Positions 1 through 8,027 of a DNA stretch of 22,372 nucleotides are shown here, one piece after another (the first letter of the stretch is position 1; each line of letters begins with the position of its first letter). The translations under genes were made by a program, and so were the position numbers. This DNA is from CAYJFD01 sp964369605. Its GTDB lineage: Bacteria; Bacteroidota; Bacteroidia; Bacteroidales; UBA932. The notes beneath the pieces are model-generated. The model ran no database searches. It was not told the DNA's origin and saw only the letters and a list, made by a program, of their open reading frames with translations. The stretch covers positions 1-22,372 of the forward strand of contig CAYJFD010000032.1 in NCBI GenBank assembly GCA_964369605.1, given 5' to 3'.

Positions 1-17
1 GTTTCGTTTAGGGAGTG

Positions 18-48
18 CAAAGGTAGAGATTAATTTTTAATCTCCAAA
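18..48 (-). promoter_or_regulatory. Bacteroidetes-type promoter firing out of the left edge, palindromic spacer
   Basis: On the minus strand TTTG (48-45) is followed by exactly 19 bases and then TACCTTTG (25-18). This matches the Bacteroidetes housekeeping promoter (TTTG, about 19, TAnnTTTG). Transcription would start near base 11 and leave the window. The 19-base spacer (26-44) is itself a perfect inverted repeat with 8-base arms GAGATTAA/TTAATCTC around TTT. The gene served is not in the window. Confidence 0.75.
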
Positions 49-245
49 TTTATTTCAAAAAATTATTAAGTTTTTTTGAAGCCCGTTTTTCTTTTTTTAG
101 CCTTAATATTCACAATATCAGTAGATTGTACCATAAAATCGCTGTAAAAAAAATATTAAAATATTTTTCAAAAAAAACATTCGTGTAAAATTCAGTTTCA
201 TATAATACTTGTAATATTAAATTTAGCTTACTTACAAACTAAATA

Positions 246-282
246 AAAAATCAGCAAGCGATCTATTCACTTGCTGATTTTT
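246..282 (-). terminator. Rho-independent terminator after the lipoprotein pair
   Basis: A 13-base-pair stem has arms at 246-258 and 270-282 (core ATCAGCAAG/CTTGCTGAT) and an 11-base loop. A T-rich tail follows on the minus strand. It lies 25 bases past the stop of the minus-strand lipoprotein gene ending at 308. Because A and T runs flank both sides it could also stop plus-strand transcription. Confidence 0.8.
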
Positions 283-307
283 AAATATCTTATAGTACTA
301 ATGAGTA

Positions 308-1861
308 TTACTTTGTCTCAAATGTTGTTCTTAATATAGAAGTTAAAGGTTGCCCAGTAGTTACATCTATTCCATAAGCTAGAACTGTATAGTGCGTTGA
401 AGGCTTCAATTCTGCAAATGTACTAGAACTAGATCCTCTAAAGGTAACTTCGGGTAGAATATCTTCAAAAGAAGTTAATATAGTAAATCCGAAATCTCTA
501 TAAAATTCTAGATTCGCTATCATAAGATCTTCGTCACTTTTGTAATTTTCAAATTCTTCTGTCGGACGAGCCATCAAGATGTACTTCATATTTAAATCAT
601 TTGGAGTAGATGTAAAGTTACAATGATTAGAGCCGATCTCAGTTATTTCAAGTGTGCCGAAATCTACATTAGGGATAGTTATTGAGGTCGGTACCTCTAA
701 ATATGGAGTAGCATCTCCAGTTGTTGTGAACTTATCACTAAAGACTGTTGAAGTAACATAATGAATTGGGCTATAGCCTACAACATATACTAGGTATTCA
801 CGACCTGGCTTTAATTCTCTTACTGTAAAGGTATTCTGACCTGCATACACATACTGTTCCATACTTGCTCCATAGAAGTTCATGAAATTTTCTATAGCCT
901 CATCTGGAGTCTTATCTGCTATTATACCTTTTTCAATGATGTGGAAAAAGAATGTTCTTTCAGGGTCACTTGGCGTTACGATTACTTTTGCTGTATTATC
1001 AGTTACGTCTGTGATATCTATTAAAAATGACATGTCATAAAAACTTTCTGTTTTGAAAATTTCAGAATTTACAACCTCCCCTACTAGCTCTCCTTCCTTG
1101 CTTACAGCAAATGCTACTATAAAGTATTCAGTATTTGCTCTAATCATCCATCCCGACTCATATAGATAGAAGTCCGCATCTCCATTAAAGATAGTTTTTC
1201 CATCAACATTAAATGAAGTACGCCCGAATTCTTTCTCATAAGCGAGTATTGTTTCTGCGACTTTTCTATAGTCGGAATTATATTCTTCCTCAAAGCCTTC
1301 TGTTGTAAATGGAGCGATGTAGTAGTTCTCTGCAAATTTTCCAGCGTCTACTTGAATGCGAGCATTATCGATTGTTACCTCAGAAACTACCACAGATGAA
1401 ACTCTATTAGGTAACTCTGTTGTTTCTGCGATTACAGTACTTACATCGCCAGTAACTTTTCCGTCTTTTAATGCAAATCCTATAATATGATAACTTAAAC
1501 TTGCCTCCACTTCAGTGATACTTCCTAACTCTATTGTTTTATTTCCTGAAAATAATATCTTATCGTTAGGTTCTAAATTAGCTAATTTATTAATTTCATT
1601 AGAGATTATCCATTCTGCAGCCTTCTCAGGCAATGAAGAAAAGTCATTATAATAGACCTCTGTTTTCATTAAATAGATGGCATATAAGTCAGTATTACCC
1701 TTCTGTGTTGTTTCTATAATAATATTGTCATAGGTTGATGACTTTACAAGGACTTCTACTCCTGCTTCTTCTTTATGAGGTTCGGGAGTATTACATGAGG
1801 ATACTAGTGCCGTTGCTACTACTGTCATCAATATAATGATGATTGAATATATTTTTTTCAT
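308..1861 (-). CDS. FN3-like repeat lipoprotein
   Basis: Predicted lipoprotein of 517 residues, function unknown. The start used is the Met that begins MKKIYSIIIIL. It lies 7 bases after the stop of the upstream gene and gives a clean lipoprotein signal peptide with lipobox LVSSC (lipidated Cys23). A longer frame starting at 1882 would overlap the upstream gene and put charged residues ahead of the signal. The mature part consists of about four beta-rich units of roughly 110-130 residues. Each ends in a Leu-x-Pro-x-Thr/Arg-x-Tyr-x-Val segment followed by a Phe-x-Thr strand, as in FN3-like domains of Bacteroidales surface lipoproteins. It is probably cotranscribed with the similar gene upstream. 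I see no catalytic motif, so binding or scaffolding is only a guess. Confidence 0.8.
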   Translation of the reverse strand: MKKIYSIIIILMTVVATALVSSCNTPEPHKEEAGVEVLVKSSTYDNIIIETTQKGNTDLYAIYLMKTEVYYNDFSSLPEKAAEWIISNEINKLANLEPNDKILFSGNKTIELGSITEVEASLSYHIIGFALKDGKVTGDVSTVIAETTELPNRVSSVVVSEVTIDNARIQVDAGKFAENYYIAPFTTEGFEEEYNSDYRKVAETILAYEKEFGRTSFNVDGKTIFNGDADFYLYESGWMIRANTEYFIVAFAVSKEGELVGEVVNSEIFKTESFYDMSFLIDITDVTDNTAKVIVTPSDPERTFFFHIIEKGIIADKTPDEAIENFMNFYGASMEQYVYAGQNTFTVRELKPGREYLVYVVGYSPIHYVTSTVFSDKFTTTGDATPYLEVPTSITIPNVDFGTLEITEIGSNHCNFTSTPNDLNMKYILMARPTEEFENYKSDEDLMIANLEFYRDFGFTILTSFEDILPEVTFRGSSSSTFAELKPSTHYTVLAYGIDVTTGQPLTSILRTTFETK

Positions 1862-1868
1862 AGTTCTA

Positions 1869-3965
1869 CTAAGCCCTGCCATTATTATATAGATACAAGA
1901 TAGGTTGCCCTAAATTTCCGTTTGAATCCATAGGGAAAAGAACTAAATTGTCTGTCGTATTCCATAAGGTGAATGTATTCTCGCCACTTGTTGTATAATA
2001 ATATCCACTAGTAGATGTGATATCACCATTTGTAAACATAGCTTCAGCATAATCTATAGGAGTAGGATTAGTGATTTCAGAATCTATCTCATAGGCTTCG
2101 ATAGGTCTAGCGTAGTAACCTACCACATCTCCATTAAATGTTATGTCTAGCTTCACAGTTTCTGCATCCCACTGATCGAATTCAGATGAAACGATAGTGT
2201 AAGAAAGTGTAGAAGATGAATTAAATTCTGCTTTCTTAGTTGAAAAATCAAAAGACTGTACCTCTCCAAACTCTCCATTATTTCCTATTGGTAATAAATA
2301 TATCTTATAATCCATATTATACTTCAAACGACGTACCTCGTATACCTTGCTTTCAGTGAATTTATCAGGGAAACCTGCTGTAGTTTCAAGTAATAGTTTT
2401 TCTAGTGCAAGTTCGCCTGTTAAATCATTCATTATTTTCTCATCATTCGTAATATAATAGTATGCTCCTAGGGAAGTGTCAATATCTACATCAACATTTA
2501 TGGTTGTATACGAAGGATCTACAGTTAAATTAAGCTTATATTTGTCGGAAAATACTAGGCCTGCAGTTGCAACTTGAACTGAATGTATCTTACTTATAGT
2601 TCCACTCTTTGAAATAGCAACTGTAAATATATTGTAACTTGTAGAAGTTTCTAGATTTTTTAAAGTACCATCTAAAGATTCAACTAATACATACTCTTTA
2701 TGTTCGCTACTATACTCTAAGAAAGTTTTGTAACTACTTTTTGTTAAAAAATCATTTTCTAGGATATAATCTTTTACAGTTTTTCCAGCTAACTCTGTAT
2801 CACTTACTGATCCTATATAATATGCAACACAATCATCTGAACGATGAGTGGTGTAATTAATGGTATTAAATGTTATTCCTTCGCTTGGTATTGTTAAACT
2901 TGCTTCTGCTGATGAGTTTTCATCAATCTGGCGAGCTGCAGTTGTAAATTCATGAGTCTTTACACCTCCGACGATTTTAGTTAATTTTCCTTCTTCATCT
3001 AGTTCAGCTGTAGCATAAGCCAATGTATACTCTGTATTAGGAGTCAGTAAATATGAATCCACTAAATCATATTCACCGCTTTCATAAGCACGCTTAACTG
3101 TGCCGTATTGAATATCACTTGATAATTTATTTTCTGCATAACGTGAAGTCAGATAAGCTTTGTAAATAACACCATCACATAATCCCAATTCTTTGGATAG
3201 GGTTATATCAAATTTAAATGATGCTCCAAAAGTTCCTACTTCTATATCAGATATCGCTATCATTTCTATTTTTTTCGTATAAAAATCAACCATTACTGGA
3301 TCAGTTGTTTTTTCTCCGCCTACTGCATAAACTTCCATTGTATACATAATATCAGAAGTTGTAGATGTAGTTAAATTACTTAGGTCCACTAAGTTGTCTT
3401 CCTCACCAGTAGTAGTAGCTATCTCGACCCACTTTATTTGTGCTTCATCCTCAGGTCTTAAGTCCTTGAAGTAATAAGTGTAATAAAATTTCTCTACATC
3501 TTTTGTACTTACTTTAACTTGTGCTGAGTTATGTGTTGCCATAGACTCAATATTTTCTACCGAAATCGATGGATCTAATGGAACTTCCTCAGTATTAAAG
3601 GTTAGTGAGTGTCTCTCTGTCTCTTTTCCTGATGCACTCATTCCGTACATTTCAACTTTGTAAGCCGTCTCTGGGTCTAATTCTGATATCTGAATTATTG
3701 CTATACTGTCTTTGACACTTTGTGTAAGCCACATTTTTTCGTCTTCAGCTGGCTCTTGAGCAGACTTAAAATAAGCGTAATGAATAGTAATATCATCAGT
3801 AGCTTTAACATGTACTTGAGCAGAGGTCATGGTCACAGAAGAAGCTTCTAGAGATATTATTTCTACTATTTCTTCGATGGGTACTGGTTTCTCACAGCTA
3901 ACAAAAGGTAAGATTAGCATCGTAAAAATAGATGCGGTTAGAATTGTTTTTAATGTTTTTATCAT
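1869..3965 (-). CDS. large FN3-like repeat lipoprotein
   Basis: Predicted lipoprotein of 698 residues, function unknown. The start chosen is the Met of MIKTLKTILT, which gives a signal peptide with lipobox LPFVSC (lipidated Cys24). An in-frame start at 4001 would only add a polar extension before the signal. The mature chain carries about six FN3-like beta-sandwich units. Their strands end in patterns such as LDPETAYKVEMYG, LTPNTEYTLAYA and LETSTSYNIFTVA, each followed by Phe-x-Thr. The unit type matches the downstream lipoprotein, so the two look like diverged paralogues in one operon 7 bases apart. A TATCTTTG element at 4060-4053 may be the promoter, giving a leader of about 80 bases. An outer-membrane or surface location is inferred from the lipobox. 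Confidence 0.8.
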   Translation of the reverse strand: MIKTLKTILTASIFTMLILPFVSCEKPVPIEEIVEIISLEASSVTMTSAQVHVKATDDITIHYAYFKSAQEPAEDEKMWLTQSVKDSIAIIQISELDPETAYKVEMYGMSASGKETERHSLTFNTEEVPLDPSISVENIESMATHNSAQVKVSTKDVEKFYYTYYFKDLRPEDEAQIKWVEIATTTGEEDNLVDLSNLTTSTTSDIMYTMEVYAVGGEKTTDPVMVDFYTKKIEMIAISDIEVGTFGASFKFDITLSKELGLCDGVIYKAYLTSRYAENKLSSDIQYGTVKRAYESGEYDLVDSYLLTPNTEYTLAYATAELDEEGKLTKIVGGVKTHEFTTAARQIDENSSAEASLTIPSEGITFNTINYTTHRSDDCVAYYIGSVSDTELAGKTVKDYILENDFLTKSSYKTFLEYSSEHKEYVLVESLDGTLKNLETSTSYNIFTVAISKSGTISKIHSVQVATAGLVFSDKYKLNLTVDPSYTTINVDVDIDTSLGAYYYITNDEKIMNDLTGELALEKLLLETTAGFPDKFTESKVYEVRRLKYNMDYKIYLLPIGNNGEFGEVQSFDFSTKKAEFNSSSTLSYTIVSSEFDQWDAETVKLDITFNGDVVGYYARPIEAYEIDSEITNPTPIDYAEAMFTNGDITSTSGYYYTTSGENTFTLWNTTDNLVLFPMDSNGNLGQPILYLYNNGRA

Positions 3966-4052
3966 AAAGTTTGTTTGTTTGTGGATAGTAGTCATAGACA
4001 CTGAAAACTTGGTGTTAGAATACTATACTGTTTGTTTTGTTATTTTCGGGGA

Positions 4053-4060
4053 CAAAGATA
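4053..4060 (-). promoter_or_regulatory. putative -7 element of the FN3 lipoprotein operon
   Basis: TATCTTTG on the minus strand fits the Bacteroidetes -7 consensus TAnnTTTG, 88 bases before the start codon at 3965. No TTTG lies at the expected 19-base distance because that position falls inside the terminator stem at 4062-4110. The call therefore rests on the -7 element alone. Confidence 0.45.
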
Positions 4061-4061
4061 G

Positions 4062-4110
4062 AATAATACAAAAAAACTGGAGAAAAAATCTCCAGTTTTT
4101 TTTGTATTAT
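4062..4110 (-). terminator. long hairpin terminator
   Basis: Arms at 4062-4083 and 4089-4110 form a stem of about 22 base pairs with a 5-base A-rich loop and one bulged T. The GC core is CTGGAGA/TCTCCAG, flanked by A and T runs on both sides. It lies just past the stop of the small lipoprotein gene at 4124 and separates it from the FN3 lipoprotein pair. It should work in both directions. Confidence 0.85.
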
Positions 4111-4123
4111 TTTACCTAAGTAA

Positions 4124-4558
4124 TTAGATTTTATTTGTTATCGCTAACATTTTATGCGCATTTTCTGGTAATGAATATGCTTTTACTATTGACTCTTTTA
4201 CAGCTGGCGACAATTGCTTTGTCTCATCATAAGTATATTTAAAAGTAAATCCATCTATTCCATCATTCTCAAAAGCATACTCTATATATGTAAATGGATA
4301 TTTTTCTACATTCTTGTCGATGAATACTTTTATATAATAAACTCCGTTTAAATTATAAGGAACGATTTCATTTGTACTCATTTCCTCTAGATGAGATAAT
4401 AGTTTTGTTATATCTGTTTCGTTTATAAGCGGTAAGATATAATTTTCTCCTTCTGTTGTCTCTAGAACGATTCCTGATGGTTGTGGTTCTGCATCTGGTG
4501 CACAACTATTAAATAGTAATACAAATCCTAGTGCTATTATTGTTAATATTTTATTCAT
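4124..4558 (-). CDS. small lipoprotein of unknown function
   Basis: Predicted lipoprotein of 144 residues that I do not recognise. The signal peptide MNKILTIIALGFVLLFNSC has a good lipobox (FNSC, lipidated Cys19), followed by a short Asp/Glu/Pro-rich tether. The rest is a small globular domain without further Cys and without an obvious motif. It lies 54 bases downstream of the T9SS protease gene on the same strand, with a strong terminator right after its stop. It is therefore probably the last gene of the protease transcript. A role as a protease inhibitor or surface partner is possible but rests on position alone. Confidence 0.75.
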   Translation of the reverse strand: MNKILTIIALGFVLLFNSCAPDAEPQPSGIVLETTEGENYILPLINETDITKLLSHLEEMSTNEIVPYNLNGVYYIKVFIDKNVEKYPFTYIEYAFENDGIDGFTFKYTYDETKQLSPAVKESIVKAYSLPENAHKMLAITNKI

Positions 4559-4612
4559 TTCTTTTTAGTTTTTTGTGGTTTCTATTTTCTTTGTTCGAAT
4601 TATTAGATAAAC

Positions 4613-6253
4613 TTACTCAATAACTATTTTCTTGTATGATATCTCTCCGTTAACGTTTACTCTTAAGTAGTAAGCACTTGGAACGATTTTACCCTCTAAT
4701 TCGACTACTTGGCTTGACACTCCGGCAGGAATTTTATCTGCATGACATGTATATGCTACGTTCCCATTTATATCAACTATTTCAACCATTCCATAAGTTT
4801 CTGATGGTGAAGAGAATGATAAATATAAGTTGTTATTATATAAGGATGTTGAATATTCTACAATATTAGCATCTGGAACTAGCTTATAAATAGCTGTTGA
4901 ATTTACATCATGATCTAATGTTGGACTAGCGATTACCCCTAGGTATTCTTTTGGCTCAGTTCCATTTCTATAATCTAGTATTGAAGATGAGATAAAGGCA
5001 CCCTTACCGGCAACATTATTTCGCTTATACGACCTAATTTCTAATTCAAAAGTCACTGCTCCTGGAACATCTAATTCTGAAATATCTAGCATAAATTCCA
5101 TATAGCTTTTATCCTTTACCGTATGTACTTGGCCTTGCATAGGGTAATCACCTCCTGCATTCTTGTATGCATAAAGAATAATTTGAGACTGCGACAGTAA
5201 AGATGTGCCGTTTGCATCTAATGCCCTTGCATATATTTTTATATCATCTCTTGATGTGTGACTCACAACCATTTTAGCAAGTAACTTTGCCTGCTTATCC
5301 TTTGGGAAAAGCATATAACAATCCTTCACTCCACCATTTCCAATTCCACCTTCACCTTGGAACATAGCTCCTGAAAATGTTCTATAAGGAGCATAAAAAC
5401 GTCCAGCAGAGTTACCACTCCAACTTTCACCCCAAGTATTTACACAAATAAATGCTCCGATTTCATCTGCCTCTTTATTTCCATTACTATTATAATCATA
5501 CCACACTGTATCATCATAACCAACGATTATCATTGAGTGCATTCCATCTGTACCAAACATCGGAATAATATGAGAGTAATTAGATTCAGAAGGGCCTGAA
5601 TACTCATCTGGCCATAATGGATCTGCGAATGCAGAAAACTGAATTAAACCTCCTGTTGGAGAACCATTTCCTCTATCATATAAAAATTGTTTCATTACTT
5701 CAAGACTACCTACTTCGTCTGAAACTATTACTTCATAATCAACATCATATTTATATCCTTCCTCAAAAATATTCATTCCTGACGCCCATTGAGTTGCTAT
5801 TTTTGTATCATATACATCTACTGTTGGTAGACCGTAATTACTTATAGACTCACATACATCCCAAGGAAAAGTACCTTTTCCTGAGCTTCCGTCGTTCTGG
5901 AAATTCCAATTAAATAAATAACCGAATCTATTATCTGCTCCTGATAAATCTTTTAGAACATTATACTCATAAGTATACTGATATCCGACCATCGATGCAG
6001 GACCACATGAACTTCCTATTTGAGAAATAATAGGAGGGAAATATTTTCTTGTTGAATTATCAACAGTTAGAGGTAATTCTCCGTCACCCATTTGGTGAGA
6101 TGTAGGCAATTTAAACTTTGTAATTTTTGCTCTTGCAGCATCTGCCTCTGCGCGATTCTCTTCTGTGATCAATCTAAGTCCAAACTTACTATCTTGTGCA
6201 CTTAGATTTAATGAAAGAACCACGCTAATTAAAATGGTTAGTGTTTTTTTCAT
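4613..6253 (-). CDS. secreted papain-family (C1A) cysteine protease with T9SS sorting domain
   Basis: Predicted extracellular cysteine protease of 546 residues. An N-terminal signal peptide (about 1-20, ending LSAQ) is followed by a short pro-region. The papain-type site is visible: Gln78 and Cys83 in QIGSSCGPAS, His239 in MHSMIIVGYDD, and Asn272 in VNTWGESW (the family's NSWG motif). An EF-hand-like calcium loop (Asp253, Asn255, Asn257, Asn259, Glu264) lies between the His and Asn motifs. The C-terminal part is beta-rich. The last 80 residues (about 467-546) resemble the type A T9SS sorting domain, with an EIVDINGNV strand, an AYYLRVNVNG strand and the ending KKIVIE. Known T9SS cargo crosses the outer membrane and has this domain removed. 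The gene starts 13 bases after rng stops, so they may share a transcript. Substrate unknown. Confidence 0.88.
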   Translation of the reverse strand: MKKTLTILISVVLSLNLSAQDSKFGLRLITEENRAEADAARAKITKFKLPTSHQMGDGELPLTVDNSTRKYFPPIISQIGSSCGPASMVGYQYTYEYNVLKDLSGADNRFGYLFNWNFQNDGSSGKGTFPWDVCESISNYGLPTVDVYDTKIATQWASGMNIFEEGYKYDVDYEVIVSDEVGSLEVMKQFLYDRGNGSPTGGLIQFSAFADPLWPDEYSGPSESNYSHIIPMFGTDGMHSMIIVGYDDTVWYDYNSNGNKEADEIGAFICVNTWGESWSGNSAGRFYAPYRTFSGAMFQGEGGIGNGGVKDCYMLFPKDKQAKLLAKMVVSHTSRDDIKIYARALDANGTSLLSQSQIILYAYKNAGGDYPMQGQVHTVKDKSYMEFMLDISELDVPGAVTFELEIRSYKRNNVAGKGAFISSSILDYRNGTEPKEYLGVIASPTLDHDVNSTAIYKLVPDANIVEYSTSLYNNNLYLSFSSPSETYGMVEIVDINGNVAYTCHADKIPAGVSSQVVELEGKIVPSAYYLRVNVNGEISYKKIVIE

Positions 6254-6266
6254 GTTTTTAATATTA

Positions 6267-7820
6267 TTACTTTAATTTTTCACCTTTTTCATTTAGAAAT
6301 TCAAAATCCAATATACCTAAATCATTGATTGCAAATGTTTTAATAGCAACTTTATACTTCTTTTTCCAATTTTTCAATATCGAATTAAAGTAACCTTTTG
6401 TTAAATAGGCTTCAACTAGTGGATTCAAATTTAAAATGAACTTTTTTATATTCTTATCATTCACATAAAACGATAAACTTCGCTCTATGGTCTCATCTAT
6501 TAAAACGCTAGAGGTTACTTCGCCCTTTCCTTTACAAGTTGGACAAGTCTCTAATGTATTTATTTCAATAGCAGCCCTTACTCTTTGACGAGTAATTTGC
6601 ATTAATCCAAACTTCGTTAGAGGCAAAACATTATGTTTCGCTCTATCACTTTGCATTAACTCTTGCATATGTCGTAGTAGCTTTGTTTTATTCTCACTAC
6701 TATCCATATCTATAAAATCAACAATAATAATGCCACCCATATCTCGTAGCTTTAACTGCCTAGCGATTTCTGTAGCAGCATTAATGTTAACTTCAAAAGC
6801 ATTTTCTTCTTGATTCCTACCTGTCTTTACCCTGATTCCACTATTTACATCGACAACGTGCAAGGCTTCAGTATGCTCTACAACAAGGTAGGCCCCTTTT
6901 TTTAAAGGAACGATTTTTCCAAAGGCAGACTTTATTTGTCTACTAACGTCAAAGTGATCTAATATTGGGCTATATCCCTTATATAGTTTTAGAATTTTTT
7001 CCTGTTCAGGTGAAATTATTTCAATATAATTTCGTAACTCATCATAAACATTCTGGTCATTAATATGAATGTTCGTAAATGAATCATTTAATAAATCTCT
7101 TAAGACTGTTGTAGTCTTATTGTTTTCTGTAAATAAGAGAGCAGGCACCTTTGCCTGTGCTATCTTCTGCCACGAATCTTCCCACTTCTTTATCAATAAT
7201 TTTAATTCTGCATCCAGAATTTGAGTATTCTTTCCCTCTGCCGCTGTTCTTAAAATAACACCGTAATTTGGAGGTAGTATGCTATACATTAGTCTCTCAA
7301 GACGTCTTTTTTCCTCCTTTGAGGATATCTTTTGAGACACACTTACTTTATCTGTAAAGGGTAATAATACAATATTCCTTCCCGCGATAGAAATCTCAGA
7401 AGTTAGTCTTGAACCTTTAGTTGAGATAGGTTCTTTCACTATCTGAACAATTATAGGCTGACCTACTTTTAATACATTCTCTATCTTTCCTTCCTTCTCA
7501 AGAACTGTGTTAATATTTATTCCTGAAAAGAAGGCAGAAAAATCTCTGTTTGGATTCATCTGTTTTGCAAACTCATCAAAGGCCATAAAATTAAAACCTA
7601 AGTCAAGATAATGCACAAAAGCATCCTTTTTATCCCCGATATCAACAAAAGCAGCATTTAAGGAAGGTATTAATTTCTTTACCCTTCCCAAATAAACATC
7701 ACCTAGAGAAAATGCCTTACCTTCATTGGGCTCCTTACTTAATTCTATAAGTCTCCCCTCCTCCATTAAGGCTATTGTTATTTCTCTCGAATCAACATCT
7801 ATTACTAAATCTTTTATCAT
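6267..7820 (-). CDS. rng: ribonuclease G/E family endoribonuclease
   Basis: Single-strand-specific endoribonuclease for rRNA maturation and RNA decay, 517 residues, the size of RNase G without the long RNase E scaffold tail. An S1 RNA-binding domain lies at about residues 38-130, starting at SLGDVYLGRVKKLIPSLNAAFVDIG. The DNase I-like catalytic region carries the Mg-binding acids Asp324 (HVVDVNSG) and Asp368 (IIIVDFIDMD). The zinc-link motif CPTCKGKG is at 426-433 (Cys426, Cys429). The gene lies downstream of the HU and small basic protein genes but behind a strong hairpin (7838-7880). I find no TAnnTTTG promoter in the remaining gap, so read-through may supply it. RNase E is the alternative name, but the length favours G. 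Confidence 0.95.
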   Translation of the reverse strand: MIKDLVIDVDSREITIALMEEGRLIELSKEPNEGKAFSLGDVYLGRVKKLIPSLNAAFVDIGDKKDAFVHYLDLGFNFMAFDEFAKQMNPNRDFSAFFSGININTVLEKEGKIENVLKVGQPIIVQIVKEPISTKGSRLTSEISIAGRNIVLLPFTDKVSVSQKISSKEEKRRLERLMYSILPPNYGVILRTAAEGKNTQILDAELKLLIKKWEDSWQKIAQAKVPALLFTENNKTTTVLRDLLNDSFTNIHINDQNVYDELRNYIEIISPEQEKILKLYKGYSPILDHFDVSRQIKSAFGKIVPLKKGAYLVVEHTEALHVVDVNSGIRVKTGRNQEENAFEVNINAATEIARQLKLRDMGGIIIVDFIDMDSSENKTKLLRHMQELMQSDRAKHNVLPLTKFGLMQITRQRVRAAIEINTLETCPTCKGKGEVTSSVLIDETIERSLSFYVNDKNIKKFILNLNPLVEAYLTKGYFNSILKNWKKKYKVAIKTFAINDLGILDFEFLNEKGEKLK

Positions 7821-7837
7821 TATACCTATTATAAAAA

Positions 7838-7880
7838 AATAATCTAATGTAGAACTTCTTTCTCCCTACATTAGATTATT
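7838..7880 (-). terminator. terminator/attenuator between the small basic gene and rng
   Basis: A perfect 15-base-pair stem (arms 7838-7852 and 7866-7880) has a 13-base loop. A run of T residues follows on the minus strand toward 7831. It sits after the small basic gene ending at 7921 and 17 bases before the rng start codon. Confidence 0.8.
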
Positions 7881-7920
7881 AATTTCTCTACTAGAAGAGT
7901 TAACATTCTAAATTAAAACT

Positions 7921-8010
7921 CTACTTTTTCTTATGTCTATTCTTACGTAAACGCTTTTTACGCTTATGAGTAGCCATTTTATGTCTCTTTCTTTTTTTTC
8001 CGCTTGGCAT
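7921..8010 (-). CDS. 29-residue Lys/Arg-rich AURKAIP1/COX24-type ribosomal protein
   Basis: A 29-codon gene starts MPSGKKRKRHKMATHKRKKR and ends RKNRHKKK; most residues are Lys, Arg or His. From memory, Bacteroidota genomes carry almost this same peptide, annotated as an AURKAIP1/COX24-domain protein. That domain is related to mitochondrial mS38 and mycobacterial bS22, small-subunit ribosomal proteins. It most likely binds rRNA. The start is the only sensible Met, 17 bases after the HU stop codon, so it is in one operon with HU. The gene is easily missed because of its size. Assignment to a particular ribosomal protein number is an inference. Confidence 0.88.
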   Translation of the reverse strand: MPSGKKRKRHKMATHKRKKRLRKNRHKKK

Positions 8011-8027
8011 GATTGTTATATTTTATG

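Larger units (their letters stand above)
1..307. other. AT-rich intergenic region without a gene
   Basis: This stretch is very AT-rich with long A and T runs and has no credible coding frame. It holds the leftward promoter at 18-48 and the terminator at 246-282. Between about 50 and 245 I see nothing recognisable. Confidence 0.6.

Noticed and set aside
3829..4119. plus-strand frame of 96 codons over the lipoprotein start region
   Set aside because: It runs antisense through the signal peptide of the FN3 lipoprotein and through a terminator, and encodes no recognisable protein.
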